DNA of 64,000 nt from Gordonia tangerina (lineage in GTDB: Bacteria > Actinomycetota > Actinomycetes > Mycobacteriales > Mycobacteriaceae), in assembly GCF_021556435.1 (NCBI RefSeq), contig NZ_JAKGCU010000020.1, positions 1 through 64,000 on the forward strand, in the 5' to 3' direction. Positions within the stretch are counted from its first letter, which is position 1. Each line of letters begins with the position of its first letter. Made by a program: the position numbers and the translations under genes. Of this stretch, positions 16,097 to 27,092 are shown piece by piece. Below the pieces are notes generated by a model. That model had not been told where the DNA came from, searched no databases, and saw nothing but the letters and a program-made list of their open reading frames with translations.

Positions 16097-17734
16097 TTGA
16101 GCAGGCAGAGCTTGACCAAAGCACATGCGAAGATCACCGAGTTGTCGTGGGAGCCCACCTTCGCGACACCGGCGACCCGGTTCGGCACCGACTACACCTT
16201 CGAGAAGGCTCCGAAGAAGGACCCTCTCAAGCAGATCATGCGGTCCTACTTCCCGATGGAGGAGGAGAAGGACAATCGCGTCTACGGCGCCATGGACGGC
16301 GCCATCCGCGGCAACATGTTCCGGCAGGTCCAGGAACGGTGGCTGGAATGGCAGAAGCTGTTCCTGTCGATCATCCCGTTCCCGGAGATCTCCGCAGCGC
16401 GTGCGATGCCAATGGCCATCGATGCGGTCCCCAACCCGGAGATCCACAACGGTCTCGCCGTACAGATGATCGACGAGGTTCGTCATTCGACGATCCAGAT
16501 GAACCTCAAGAAGCTGTACATGAACAACTACATCGATCCCGCCGGCTTCGACATCACCGAGAAGGCGTTCGCCAACAACTACGCCGGCACCATCGGCCGC
16601 CAGTTCGGCGAGGGGTTCATCACCGGTGACGCGATCACCGCAGCCAACATCTACCTGACGGTTGTCGCGGAGACCGCCTTCACCAACACCCTGTTCGTCG
16701 CGATGCCGGATGAGGCGGCCGCCAACGGTGATTACCTGCTGCCCACCGTCTTCCACTCGGTGCAGTCCGACGAGTCGCGCCACATCTCCAACGGCTACTC
16801 CATCCTGTTGATGGCGTTGGCCGACGAGCGCAACCGCCCGCTGCTCGAGCGCGACCTGCGCTACGCGTGGTGGAACAACCACTGCGTCGTCGACGCCGCC
16901 ATCGGCACCTTCATCGAGTACGGCACCAAGGACCGGCGCAAGGACCGGGAGAGCTACGCGGAGATGTGGCGTCGCTGGATCTACGACGACTACTACCGCA
17001 GTTATCTTCTGCCGCTGGAGAAGTACGGTCTGACGATTCCGCACGATCTGGTGGAGGAGGCGTGGAAGCGCATCGTCGACAAGCACTACGTGCACGAGGT
17101 GGCCCGCTTCTTCGCCACCGGCTGGCCGGTCAACTACTGGCGCATCGACGCCATGACCGACAAGGACTTCGAGTGGTTCGAAGAGAAGTACCCCGGGTGG
17201 TACAACAAGTTCGGCAAGTGGTGGGAGAACTACAACCGTCTCGCCTACCCGGGTCGCAACAAGCCGATCGCCTTCGAGGATGTCGACTACGAGTACCCGC
17301 ACCGCTGCTGGACCTGCATGGTGCCGTGCGTGATCCGTGAGGACATGGTCACCGACAAGGTCGACGGCCAGTGGCGCACCTACTGCTCGGAAACCTGTGC
17401 GTGGACCGACACCACCGCCTTCCGCGGCGAGTACGAGGGCCGTGAGACACCGAACATGGGTCGCCTCACCGGTTTCCGCGAATGGGAGACCCTGCACCAC
17501 GGCAAGGACCTCGCCGACATCATCACCGATCTCGGCTATGTCCGCGACGACGGCAAGACGCTGATCCCGCAACCGCACCTCGATCTCGATCCGAAGAAGA
17601 TGTGGACGCTGGACGATGTCCGCGGCAACACCTTCCAGAGTCCGAATGTGTTGCTGAACGAGATGTCGGACGCCGAGCGTGACGCGCATGTTGCGGCATA
17701 CAAGGCCAACCGCAACGGGGCAGTCCCCGCCTGA
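16097..17734 (+). CDS. prmA: Propane monooxygenase hydroxylase large subunit
   Basis: 545-aa alpha subunit of a soluble binuclear-iron monooxygenase (PrmA/MimA group: propane, acetone, phenol). All six iron ligands are visible with the spacing of methane monooxygenase: E97, E127-x2-H130 (DEVRH), E192 and E226-x2-H229 (DESRH). [15 protein letters not shown] cysteine cluster follows near residue 400. Start is TTG 16097 after AGGAGG. First gene of prmABCD; unusually, 170 bp with a long palindrome separate it from prmB. Confidence 0.95.
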   Translation: MSRQSLTKAHAKITELSWEPTFATPATRFGTDYTFEKAPKKDPLKQIMRSYFPMEEEKDNRVYGAMDGAIRGNMFRQVQERWLEWQKLFLSIIPFPEISAARAMPMAIDAVPNPEIHNGLAVQMIDEVRHSTIQMNLKKLYMNNYIDPAGFDITEKAFANNYAGTIGRQFGEGFITGDAITAANIYLTVVAETAFTNTLFVAMPDEAAANGDYLLPTVFHSVQSDESRHISNGYSILLMALADERNRPLLERDLRYAWWNNHCVVDAAIGTFIEYGTKDRRKDRESYAEMWRRWIYDDYYRSYLLPLEKYGLTIPHDLVEEAWKRIVDKHYVHEVARFFATGWPVNYWRIDAMTDKDFEWFEEKYPGWYNKFGKWWENYNRLAYPGRNKPIAFEDVDYEYPHRCWTCMVPCVIREDMVTDKVDGQWRTYCSETCAWTDTTAFRGEYEGRETPNMGRLTGFREWETLHHGKDLADIITDLGYVRDDGKTLIPQPHLDLDPKKMWTLDDVRGNTFQSPNVLLNEMSDAERDAHVAAYKANRNGAVPA

Positions 17735-17750
17735 GGCCGCGGGTTGCCAG

Positions 17751-17875
17751 GTGGTCTCGATACGCCGCCTCGCCTAGCGGCTCGCCGGCTACTCGACCAG
17801 CGAACCGGGGGTCCACCAGCCCAACCGGTGGTCGAGTAGTTCCGAGCCGCTAGGCGAGGAACGTATCGAGACCAC
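17751..17875. repeat. Long imperfect palindrome between prmA and prmB
   Basis: Left arm 17751-17800 (starting GTGGTCTCGATACG, ending CTACTCGACCAG) pairs with right arm 17827-17875 (GGTGGTCGAGTAG...CGTATCGAGACCAC) with only a few mismatches over about 50 bp. The same arms recur at 62263-62441, so this is a mobile or repetitive palindromic element, not only a local hairpin. It could reduce or process the prmA-prmB transcript. Confidence 0.85.
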
Positions 17876-17904
17876 GCCACACCACCACTCACACAGGAGA
17901 ACCC

Positions 17905-18945
17905 GTGGCCGACACCCACCGCATCAACTTCGAACCCGTCGACATCGAGATGGAGGTCACCGAGGACGAGACCATCCTCGACGCCGCGTTCCGACAGGGC
18001 ATCCACCTCATGCACGGATGTCGCGAAGGTCGGTGCTCGGCATGCAAGTCGTACATGCTCGACGGTGACGTCCAGATGGACGACTACTCGACGTTCGCGT
18101 GCAACGACGCCGAAGAGGCCGAGGGGTACGTACTCCTCTGCCGGACATACGCATACAGCGACTGCGACATCGAACTGCTCAACTTCGACGAGGACGAGTT
18201 GCTCGGCGGCGCACCGATCCAGGATGTCCGCACCCGGGTCACCGCGATCGAACCGCTGACCCGCGACATCGTGTCCTTGCGCCTCGACGTCGTGGAGCCC
18301 GCGGCATTCGAGTTCAAGTCCGGTCAGTACGTCGACCTCTTCATCCCGGGCACCGACGAGAAGCGGTCGTTCTCCATCGCGACCACTCAGCAGACGCCGG
18401 ACAAACTCGAGTTCGTCATCAAGAAGTACGCCGGAGGCCTCTTCGCCGGGATGTTGGAGGAGGGACTCTCCGTCGGCGACGAGATCATGGTCAACGGTCC
18501 GTACGGGTCGTGCACGCTGCGCAGCGGCCATGTGCTCCCGATCGTGGCCATCGGCGGCGGCGCCGGCATGGCCCCCCTGCTATCGCTTCTGCGCCACATC
18601 AGCGAGAACGAGATCAACCGTCCGGTGCGCTTCTACTACGGCGCGCGGACGGCCGCCGACCTCTTCTATCTCGACGAGATCGCCTCTCTCGGTGCAAAGA
18701 TCGCCGACTTCTCGTTCACCGCATGCCTGTCGGAATCCATGGCCGACGTCGGTGACGGCGTGCACGTGGTCGAAGGCAACGTCACCGACATCGTCAAGGG
18801 ATGCGAACCCGACCTAGCGCGAACGGAGGTGTATTTCTGCGGGCCGCCCCCGATGGTCGACGCCGCCTTGGCCCTCGCCGAGACGGCCGGAGTGCCCAGG
18901 GACCAGATCTTCTACGACAAGTTCACCAGCCCGGCTTTCGACTAG
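17905..18945 (+). CDS. prmB: Propane monooxygenase reductase
   Basis: 346-aa NADH-dependent electron-transfer component. An N-terminal plant-type [2Fe-2S] domain has C39-x4-C44-x2-C47-x31-C79. An FAD domain follows (FKSGQYVDLFIPG, RSFSIATT, the RxYS-like motif) and an NAD domain (VAIGGGAGMAPLLSLLRH, ending in YFCGPPPMVDAAL). It passes electrons from NADH to the PrmA diiron site. GTG 17905 follows CAGGAGAACCC. The first gene after the palindrome and 26 bp before prmC. Confidence 0.95.
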   Translation: MADTHRINFEPVDIEMEVTEDETILDAAFRQGIHLMHGCREGRCSACKSYMLDGDVQMDDYSTFACNDAEEAEGYVLLCRTYAYSDCDIELLNFDEDELLGGAPIQDVRTRVTAIEPLTRDIVSLRLDVVEPAAFEFKSGQYVDLFIPGTDEKRSFSIATTQQTPDKLEFVIKKYAGGLFAGMLEEGLSVGDEIMVNGPYGSCTLRSGHVLPIVAIGGGAGMAPLLSLLRHISENEINRPVRFYYGARTAADLFYLDEIASLGAKIADFSFTACLSESMADVGDGVHVVEGNVTDIVKGCEPDLARTEVYFCGPPPMVDAALALAETAGVPRDQIFYDKFTSPAFD

Positions 18946-18971
18946 AAGCCCGAACGACAGGAACGAAAGGT

Positions 18972-20078
18972 ATGTCCGCACCAACCGAACCGCGGGAACG
19001 CAGCTTCCCCTCCATCGAATTCACCGACGCCGAAGCCGGCGCCAAGGAATTCCCGAGCAGTAAGAGCCGCAAGTACAACTACTATCAGCCGGCCAAGAAG
19101 CGTGCGACCACCTACGAGGACGTCACCGTCGACGTCCAGCCAGACCCGGAACGTCACCTGACACAAGGGTGGATCTACGGGTTCGGCGACGGACCGGGCG
19201 GCTACCCGCAGGAATGGACGGCCGCGAAATCCAGCAACTGGCATGCCTTTCTCGATCCCAACGAGGAATGGGATCAGACGATCTACCGGAACAACTCGGC
19301 GGTCGTACACCAGGTGGACCTGTGCCTGCAGAACGCCAAACGCGCCCGCGCCTACGACGTGTGGAACAAGCCGTGGCTGAAGTTCATCGAACGCAATCTC
19401 GGTGCCTGGATGCACGCGGAGAACGGCCTCGCGCTCCATGTGTTCACCTCCATCCAGCGGTCCGGCCCGACCAACATGATCAACACCGCCGTCGCGGTCA
19501 ACGCGGCCCACAAGATGCGGTTCGCACAGGATCTGGCCCTGTTCAACCTCGACCTCGCCGAGGTGGAGGACGATTTCGACGGCAGCGCACATCGTGATGT
19601 GTGGATGAACGCACCCGAGTGGCAACCCGTACGGGAGACGGTGGAGCGACTGACGGCGGTCGGTGATTGGTGCCAGCTGCTGTTCGCGACCAACATCGTC
19701 TTCGAGCAGCTGGTGGGTTCGCTGTTCCGTTCCGAACTCGTCATGCAGGTGGCCGCGGGCAACGGCGACTACATCACCCCCACCATCGTGGGCACGGGCG
19801 AGTACGACTACGACCGCGATCTCGCCTACACCCGCAACCTCTTCCGCATCCTCACCCGCGACGAGACCTACGGCGAGTCCAACAAGGCCTTGCTGAACGA
19901 GTGGATGGCCGTATGGGTGCCGCGTTGTCTGGATGCAGCCCGGGCACTGCAACCGATCTGGTCGCAGCCTGCCGACAAGCCGGTGACCTTCGCCGCCAGC
20001 CTCGACGCCGCGATCGCCAAGTTCCGAAGCGTCCTCGAATCCATCGACGCCGACATCCCCGAGGAGTTGAACCAGTGA
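18972..20078 (+). CDS. prmC: Propane monooxygenase hydroxylase small subunit
   Basis: 368-aa beta subunit of the hydroxylase, of the ferritin-like fold without a full iron site. Landmarks include [39 protein letters not shown] and [27 protein letters not shown], typical of the PrmC/MimC group. ATG 18972 has GAAAGG just upstream. Its stop overlaps the GTG of prmD by 4 bp (GTGA), coupling translation of structural and coupling subunits. Confidence 0.94.
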   Translation: MSAPTEPRERSFPSIEFTDAEAGAKEFPSSKSRKYNYYQPAKKRATTYEDVTVDVQPDPERHLTQGWIYGFGDGPGGYPQEWTAAKSSNWHAFLDPNEEWDQTIYRNNSAVVHQVDLCLQNAKRARAYDVWNKPWLKFIERNLGAWMHAENGLALHVFTSIQRSGPTNMINTAVAVNAAHKMRFAQDLALFNLDLAEVEDDFDGSAHRDVWMNAPEWQPVRETVERLTAVGDWCQLLFATNIVFEQLVGSLFRSELVMQVAAGNGDYITPTIVGTGEYDYDRDLAYTRNLFRILTRDETYGESNKALLNEWMAVWVPRCLDAARALQPIWSQPADKPVTFAASLDAAIAKFRSVLESIDADIPEELNQ

Positions 20079-20425
20079 GCACCAGTATGCAATTCGGAGC
20101 CGAGACCGAGTTCTCCAACATGTGCGGTGTGACGCTCATGAACACGCCGATCGGCCGGGTGGTCGCCGACGTGATGGGCGCAAAGGAGGGCGTGGAACTC
20201 ACCGAATACCCGTCGATGATCCGCGTCGACGGCGTCGACCGTCTCGATTTCGACTACGACGAACTGACCGACGCCCTCGGCCAGGACTTCGACGGATCGG
20301 TCTTCGAGGAGATCAGCTCTACGCATTACGGACGCATGGTCCACCTCGACGACCGCACGATGTTGTTCGCCAGCCCCGAGGACGCCGCGGAATTCATCGG
20401 TTTCGACCTGACCGCGTCCTCGTGA
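20075..20425 (+). CDS. prmD: Propane monooxygenase coupling protein
   Basis: 116-aa effector of the MmoB/DmpM family. It tunes substrate access and couples NADH use to hydroxylation. The [22 protein letters not shown] and [16 protein letters not shown] segments are typical of MimD/PrmD. GTG 20075 lies within the end of prmC. A perfect 17-bp hairpin follows six bases after the stop, separating the enzyme genes from the accessory genes. Confidence 0.94.
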   Translation: MSTSMQFGAETEFSNMCGVTLMNTPIGRVVADVMGAKEGVELTEYPSMIRVDGVDRLDFDYDELTDALGQDFDGSVFEEISSTHYGRMVHLDDRTMLFASPEDAAEFIGFDLTASS

Positions 20426-20428
20426 ACC

Positions 20429-20466
20429 TCACCGCCCGGGGGTGGCTACCCACCCCCGGGCGGTGA
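20429..20466 (+). terminator. Strong hairpin after prmD
   Basis: TCACCGCCCGGGGGTGG / CCACCCCCGGGCGGTGA form a perfect 17-bp stem with loop CTAC. There is no U-run, so it may act as an attenuator or RNA-processing/stability signal setting the ratio of prmABCD to the downstream genes. Confidence 0.7.
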
Positions 20467-20514
20467 TCTCCACCCCGACCTGTTCCAGCCCAACAGAGAG
20501 AACGAGTGAGAAGC

Positions 20515-21561
20515 ATGTACGAGAAGAACGGCGACAAGTACTTCATCGTCGACGGCCATGTCCACCTGTGGGATGGCCGCGAATCCAATCAGCGCAACAT
20601 CCACGGCAAGCAGTTCATCGACTGCTTCTACGACTATCACAAGAACCTCAGCCCCGAGGAACAGGTCTGGGACTACGACACCTATTGCTACTACGGCGCA
20701 GATCGGCTGTGGAACGATCTGTTCGTCAACGGCCCAGTCGACCACGCGATCTTCCAGGCCACCATTCTGCGCGAGTTCTACGTCAACGGGTTCGCCCAGG
20801 TCGACGACTCACTCAAGCTGGCACAAGACAATCCGGACAAACTCACCTACAACCACGCCTACGATCCGCGGGACGGCGAGCAAGGACTGGTCCAACTCCG
20901 GCGCGACGCCGAGACCATGCAGCTGCAGGGCGTCAAGCTCTACACCGCCGAATGGCACGGCGACTCACGCGGATACAAACTCGACGACCCGTGGTCGCGA
21001 CGGTACCTCGAAGAATGTATCGAGCTGGGCATCAAGAACGTCCACGTGCACAAGGGGCCAACCATCCGGCCGCTGGATCGCGATGCCTTCGACGTCGCCG
21101 ACGTCGACAAGGTGGCCACCGACTATCTCGACCTGAACTTCATCATCGAACACGTCGGTCTGCCCCGGTTGGAGGACTTCTGCTGGATCGCCACCCAGGA
21201 GTCGAACGTGTACGGCGGCCTGGCCGTTGCCATCCCGTTCATCCACACCCGACCGCGCTACTTCGCCCAGATCATCGGCGAACTCCTCTACTGGATCGGC
21301 GAAGACAAGATCCTGTTCGCCTCCGACTACGCGCTGTGGACCCCGCAGTGGCTGGTCGAGCGATTCGTCGACTTCCAGATCCCTGAGGACATGACGGAGT
21401 ACGCGCCCATCACCGTCGAACAGAAGAAGAAGATCCTGGGCCTCAACGCGGCCGCGTTGTATCCCAACATCGAAGTGCCAGAGGAGTTGCGAATTCCCAC
21501 CGATGCCGCAGACCCCGGTGTGGAAGTCGCAGCCGGCGCCAAAGACGCGGTGAGCGCATGA
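20515..21561 (+). CDS. Amidohydrolase of the prm/mim cluster
   Basis: 348-aa metal-dependent hydrolase (amidohydrolase_2, TIM-barrel). The metal-binding N-terminal motif is FIVDGHVHLWD, with later KLYTAEWHGD, NVHVHKG, IIEHVGLPR and FASDYALWTPQW. An equivalent gene accompanies prm/mim operons in Gordonia and mycobacteria, but its substrate is not established; a role in hydroxylase maturation has been considered. ATG 20515 (MYEKNGDKYF) is preferred to GTG 20506. It overlaps the DUF59 gene by 4 bp. Confidence 0.9.
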   Translation: MYEKNGDKYFIVDGHVHLWDGRESNQRNIHGKQFIDCFYDYHKNLSPEEQVWDYDTYCYYGADRLWNDLFVNGPVDHAIFQATILREFYVNGFAQVDDSLKLAQDNPDKLTYNHAYDPRDGEQGLVQLRRDAETMQLQGVKLYTAEWHGDSRGYKLDDPWSRRYLEECIELGIKNVHVHKGPTIRPLDRDAFDVADVDKVATDYLDLNFIIEHVGLPRLEDFCWIATQESNVYGGLAVAIPFIHTRPRYFAQIIGELLYWIGEDKILFASDYALWTPQWLVERFVDFQIPEDMTEYAPITVEQKKKILGLNAAALYPNIEVPEELRIPTDAADPGVEVAAGAKDAVSA

Positions 21562-22325
21562 CCGCGGTGGCCGACGGGCCGGTGACCACCACGGTCACCG
21601 ACGCCGTCCTCGCCGCGCTGGGCACGGTGGTCGATCCCGAGCTCGACGAACCGATCACCGACCTCAACTTCGTCCGCTCCATCCTGATCGACGACGACGG
21701 CGTCACCGTGCACCTACGGCTTCCCACGTCGTTCTGCTCACCCAATTTCGCCTATCTGATGGCCTCCGACGCACAGGACGCATTGCATCAGATCGACGAC
21801 ATCGGACTGGTCCGTGTGCTACTCGACGACCACCACGACAGCGACAAGATCAACGCCGGTCTGGCCGCGGAGGCGGGCTATGTGGGCACTTTCGGAGCGG
21901 AGGCCGACGACAGCCTCGACGAGCTACGGGAGATCTTCGTCCGCAAGGCACACACCGCCGCCATGGAGCGCTGCGTATCTGCGCTGCTGGCGTCCGGCGA
22001 GGTCACCATCGCCGACCTGGGGCATCTCACGGTGCGGGATCTGCCGCCGGGGCCGGCGAAAGCCGCGCTGCTACGCCGTCGGGTGAACGCTGGACTGAGC
22101 CTGTGCCCCAACAGTCTTGTCCTCGTCGATGACGACGGCCATCCCGTCGCACGCGACGACATCGCCATGGCCCTGCGCTTTGCCCGATCGGTCCGGATCT
22201 CCATCGAGGGCAACGGGCATTTCTGCCGAGGCCTGTTGGCCACCCGATACGCCGACGACACCGACTGCGATGGCCGCAGCGGCCCGGTCATCACCGACCT
22301 GCGATCGCCGAGGAGAACATCATGA
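21558..22325 (+). CDS. DUF59/MIP18-domain protein of the prm cluster
   Basis: 255-aa protein. Residues about 12-95 form a DUF59/MIP18 domain (VLAALGTVVDPELDEPITDLNFVRSI, LRLPTSFCSPNFAYLMASD), a fold linked to Fe-S or iron-site assembly (SufT, PaaD). The remaining 160 residues are specific to monooxygenase clusters and contain LSLCPNSLVLVDDDG and an HFCRG motif. ATG 21558 overlaps the amidohydrolase stop; the stop overlaps the alcohol dehydrogenase start (ATGA). It may help metallate PrmA (inference from fold and location). Confidence 0.85.
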   Translation: MTAVADGPVTTTVTDAVLAALGTVVDPELDEPITDLNFVRSILIDDDGVTVHLRLPTSFCSPNFAYLMASDAQDALHQIDDIGLVRVLLDDHHDSDKINAGLAAEAGYVGTFGAEADDSLDELREIFVRKAHTAAMERCVSALLASGEVTIADLGHLTVRDLPPGPAKAALLRRRVNAGLSLCPNSLVLVDDDGHPVARDDIAMALRFARSVRISIEGNGHFCRGLLATRYADDTDCDGRSGPVITDLRSPRRTS

Positions 22326-23347
22326 AAGCCGTCCAGGTGGTCGGATACCACGACAAGCTACAGCTCACCGACATCCCCGATCCGGAGATCACCGGCCCCC
22401 TCGATGTGATCGTGAAGATCGGCGGGGCCGGGGTGTGCCGCACCGATCTGCACATCCTGGAAGGCCAGTGGGCCGAGAAGAGCCAAGTGACGTTGCCGTA
22501 CACGATCGGCCACGAGAACGCCGGTTGGGTGCATGCGGTCGGTGATGCCGTCACCAATGTGGCCGTCGGCGACACCGTCATCCTGCACCCGCTCATCACC
22601 TGCGGATTGTGTCGGGCCTGCCGCGATGGCGACGACGTGCATTGTGAGAACAGCGATTTCCCTGGAATCGACACCGACGGTGGCTACGCCGAGTATCTGA
22701 AGACAACCGCACGCAGTGTCGTCCGCATCAACGACTCACTGCAGCCGTCGGATGTGGCGGCACTGGCCGATGCCGGCCTCACCGCCTACCACGCCGCGGC
22801 GAAGGTCGCGCGCATGACCCGGCCCGGCGACACCTGTGTGGTGATCGGTGCGGGTGGTCTGGGCCACATCGGCATCCAGGTGCTCGACGCCATCTCGGGA
22901 GTCACCATCGTCGTCGTCGACCGCAACCCGGCCGCAGTGGAATTGGCGGTCGAGGTCGGGGCGCATCACGGCATTGTCGCCGACGGCACACATGTGCAGC
23001 AGATCCTCGAGATGACCGGCGGTCACGGTGCCGAAGCAGTGCTGGACTTCGTCGGCGAGGGCGGCGCCACCGCGGAAGGTATCGCGATGTTGCGTCGCGC
23101 CGGCAACTACTTCGTCGTCGGATACGGCGAGAACATCGACGTCCCCACCATCGACGTCATCTCCACGGAGATCAACTTCATCGGCAATCTCGTGGGGTCC
23201 TACAACGACCTGACCGAGCTGATGACCCTGGCCGCCCAGGGCAAGGTCGCGTTACACACGACCAAATATGCCCTCGACGACTATCAGCAGGCGATCGACG
23301 ACCTCGACGCCGGCCGAGTACGTGGTCGCGCCATTCTCATCCCCTGA
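22322..23347 (+). CDS. Zinc-dependent alcohol dehydrogenase of the prm cluster
   Basis: 341-aa medium-chain dehydrogenase. Catalytic zinc region GVCRTDLHILEGQW and GHENAGWVHAVG, structural zinc CGLCRACRDGDDVHC (C-x2-C-x2-C-x7-C), NAD motif VVIGAGGLGHIGIQVL. In Gordonia sp. TY-5 an adh gene next to prm oxidises 2-propanol to acetone; that is the likely role here. ATG 22322 overlaps the DUF59 stop by 4 bp. Next gene (chaperonin) follows after 33 bp. Confidence 0.93.
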   Translation: MKAVQVVGYHDKLQLTDIPDPEITGPLDVIVKIGGAGVCRTDLHILEGQWAEKSQVTLPYTIGHENAGWVHAVGDAVTNVAVGDTVILHPLITCGLCRACRDGDDVHCENSDFPGIDTDGGYAEYLKTTARSVVRINDSLQPSDVAALADAGLTAYHAAAKVARMTRPGDTCVVIGAGGLGHIGIQVLDAISGVTIVVVDRNPAAVELAVEVGAHHGIVADGTHVQQILEMTGGHGAEAVLDFVGEGGATAEGIAMLRRAGNYFVVGYGENIDVPTIDVISTEINFIGNLVGSYNDLTELMTLAAQGKVALHTTKYALDDYQQAIDDLDAGRVRGRAILIP

Positions 23348-25057
<1,710 letters not shown>

Positions 25058-25090
25058 CCGGCGGGCCCCGCGCGGGCCTCCCCTGAACTG

Positions 25091-25141
25091 GGCCGGCCGC
25101 GATCCGGACGAGTGCGTTCGCGGCGTTGATCGCGGCCGGCC
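25091..25141 (+). terminator. Hairpin after the chaperonin gene
   Basis: GGCCGGCCGCGATC (25091-25104) and GATCGCGGCCGGCC (25128-25141) form a perfect 14-bp stem with a 23-base loop, 34 bp after the stop. It probably ends the prm operon before the regulator gene; no U-run is present. Confidence 0.55.
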
Positions 25142-25252
25142 CTCCTCGCCACGATGACCGCATAACCAGGTTCTGTGCGGTGCGCGAGACGTTAGACTCG
25201 AACCGGTGTGAGATCCGCATCACAGCGCGGTCCACATCACAGAGGAGTTTGT

Positions 25253-27040
25253 TTGTCTGTGGGATTTCAGCCGACATCACCGAAACCACCGACCGCGGTC
25301 GCTGCGGCACGGGAGCGATTCCTGTCCGACGACAACATGCCGGTCGGGGTACGCGAGAGCATCTCGACGTCGTGGCGCCGATCGCGTGACTTCAACGTGC
25401 ACGCCGATCGTCTGGAACTACCGTTCGTGCGCGAACCCAACCTGGAGAGTCCGCTGGTCAGCGCGGCCCGTCCAGTCATCCGACAGCTCGCCGACGACCT
25501 GTCCGCCGAACCGGTCAGCATCATCCTGACCTCCGCGGATGGGGTCGTGCTGTCGCGGGCCACGGCACATCGGCCGCTCGAGCGCAGGCTCGACGAGGTG
25601 AGTCTGGCCCCCGGCTACAGCTACCGCGAGGAACACGCCGGCACCAACGGGATCGGGACCGCACTGGAGAATCGGCAGGCCACCCTGGTCCGCGGCTCCG
25701 AGCATTACGCCGGGGTCCTCGCCGACCTGTCCTGCGCAGGGGTGCCGATCGTGCACCCCGTGTCCGGGACGTGTGTGGGTGCGCTCGATCTCACCGGACT
25801 CGCCGACGACGGCGGCCCGTTGTTGCTGTCGCTCGCGAAGTCGGCGACGGCACAGATCGAACAGCGGATGCTGTCCCAGGCGAGCGAACGCGAGTCGCGG
25901 CTGCTGAACGCATACCTGACCACCTGTCGACGTGCACCGCAGATGATGGTGTTGGCCATCGCGGGCGAGGTCGTGCTGATGAATCGGCGGTTGCGGCTGG
26001 CCATCGATCCCCAAGATCAGATCTCGCTGCTCGAGCACGCCGTCGATCAGACGCTCGACACCACGGCATCGCGCCGGGTCGGCACGATGGCCAGCGGGCG
26101 GGTCGCGCGACTGTCACCGATCCCAGAGTTCTGGGATGAAACAGCGGGAATGGCCATCTTCCACGTGCACCTGATCGATACCGGCAAACACACAGAACCG
26201 CCCATGACCCGGCGCCGCGGCTCGGCGTTGCCCGGCGTCGTGGGGCGTAGTTCGTCGTGGCATCAGTCCTGTGATCGGGTGGTCCGCTACCTCCGCGCGG
26301 GTGACTGGCTCGCCGTGTCCGGCGAGACCGGCACCGGACGATCCACTGTGCTGCGCGCCGGAGCCGCCCTGACCCGGGGCAACGTTCGGGTGTTTGCGGC
26401 GGCCGATCTCCAGATACCGGAGTCCCTCGACGCCCTCGACAGCGAACTCGACCGGGACGACTTCAGCGTGATACTGCGCGACATCGACACGCTCGACGGC
26501 GACACGTTGGCCACGATCGCCGACATGCTGCAGGGCCGCGAAGGGGCCGGCTGGGTGGGGGTGACAGTCGGCGATGTGACCGTCGATGCACTGCACGACG
26601 CGGATGCCGCGGCCATCCTGCTCCCGTTCTTCACCCACACGGTGCCCATCCCGCCACTGCGCCATCGCATCGAAGATCTGCACGACCTGATCCCGGCGCT
26701 GCTGCGGCAACTCACCCGCGGGCGCGAGCTGACGGTGTCGTCGGCGGCCATGCGTCAGCTCACCAAGTACAGCTGGCCCGGAAACGTCGCCGAACTCCGG
26801 CAGATCCTGCGCCAGATCGTCACCCACCAACGATCCGGTGTCATCGACGTGAACCAGCTTCCGCCGACGTGCCGCGCCCTCAGTCGACACACGCTCACCC
26901 GGATCGAGGCCATGGAACGCGACGCGATCATCCGAAGCCTAGAGGAAAACGGTGGGCACAAACCGGCCGCCGCTGCCGCGCTGGGTATCTCACGCGCCAC
27001 GATCTACCGCAAGATCAAGGAATTCGGCATCGACGTGTGA
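25253..27040 (+). CDS. GAF/AAA/Fis transcriptional activator of the prm cluster (MimR/AcoR-like)
   Basis: 595-aa regulator. An N-terminal sensor region includes the GAF-type stretch SYREEHAGTNGIGTALE. A degenerate AAA domain keeps Walker A GETGTGRST but not the GAFTGA sigma-54 contact loop. The C-terminus is a Fis-type helix-turn-helix (PAAAAALGISRATIYRKIKEFG). Actinobacteria lack sigma-54, so such proteins work with sigma-70-type polymerase. MimR, the mycobacterial equivalent, activates mimABCD. TTG 25253 (MSVGFQPTSP), five bases after GAGGAG, is preferred. Confidence 0.9.
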   Translation: MSVGFQPTSPKPPTAVAAARERFLSDDNMPVGVRESISTSWRRSRDFNVHADRLELPFVREPNLESPLVSAARPVIRQLADDLSAEPVSIILTSADGVVLSRATAHRPLERRLDEVSLAPGYSYREEHAGTNGIGTALENRQATLVRGSEHYAGVLADLSCAGVPIVHPVSGTCVGALDLTGLADDGGPLLLSLAKSATAQIEQRMLSQASERESRLLNAYLTTCRRAPQMMVLAIAGEVVLMNRRLRLAIDPQDQISLLEHAVDQTLDTTASRRVGTMASGRVARLSPIPEFWDETAGMAIFHVHLIDTGKHTEPPMTRRRGSALPGVVGRSSSWHQSCDRVVRYLRAGDWLAVSGETGTGRSTVLRAGAALTRGNVRVFAAADLQIPESLDALDSELDRDDFSVILRDIDTLDGDTLATIADMLQGREGAGWVGVTVGDVTVDALHDADAAAILLPFFTHTVPIPPLRHRIEDLHDLIPALLRQLTRGRELTVSSAAMRQLTKYSWPGNVAELRQILRQIVTHQRSGVIDVNQLPPTCRALSRHTLTRIEAMERDAIIRSLEENGGHKPAAAAALGISRATIYRKIKEFGIDV

Positions 27041-27051
27041 CAGCTCGGATG

Positions 27052-27071
27052 GCGGTGGCACCACCCACCGC
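27052..27071. terminator. Small hairpin between convergent genes
   Basis: GCGGTGG-CACCAC-CCACCGC, a 7-bp GC stem 12 bases after the regulator stop and before the end of the convergent DUF6891-like gene. Possibly bidirectional. No U-run. Confidence 0.4.
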
Positions 27072-27092
27072 TGTGCGCACCCGGCGCTCTGC

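Noticed and set aside
16031..17689. Long open frame (552 codons) antisense to prmA
   Set aside because: It is the complement of a clear diiron hydroxylase; the translation is low-complexity Val/Arg/Asp-rich, as expected for a shadow in high-GC DNA.
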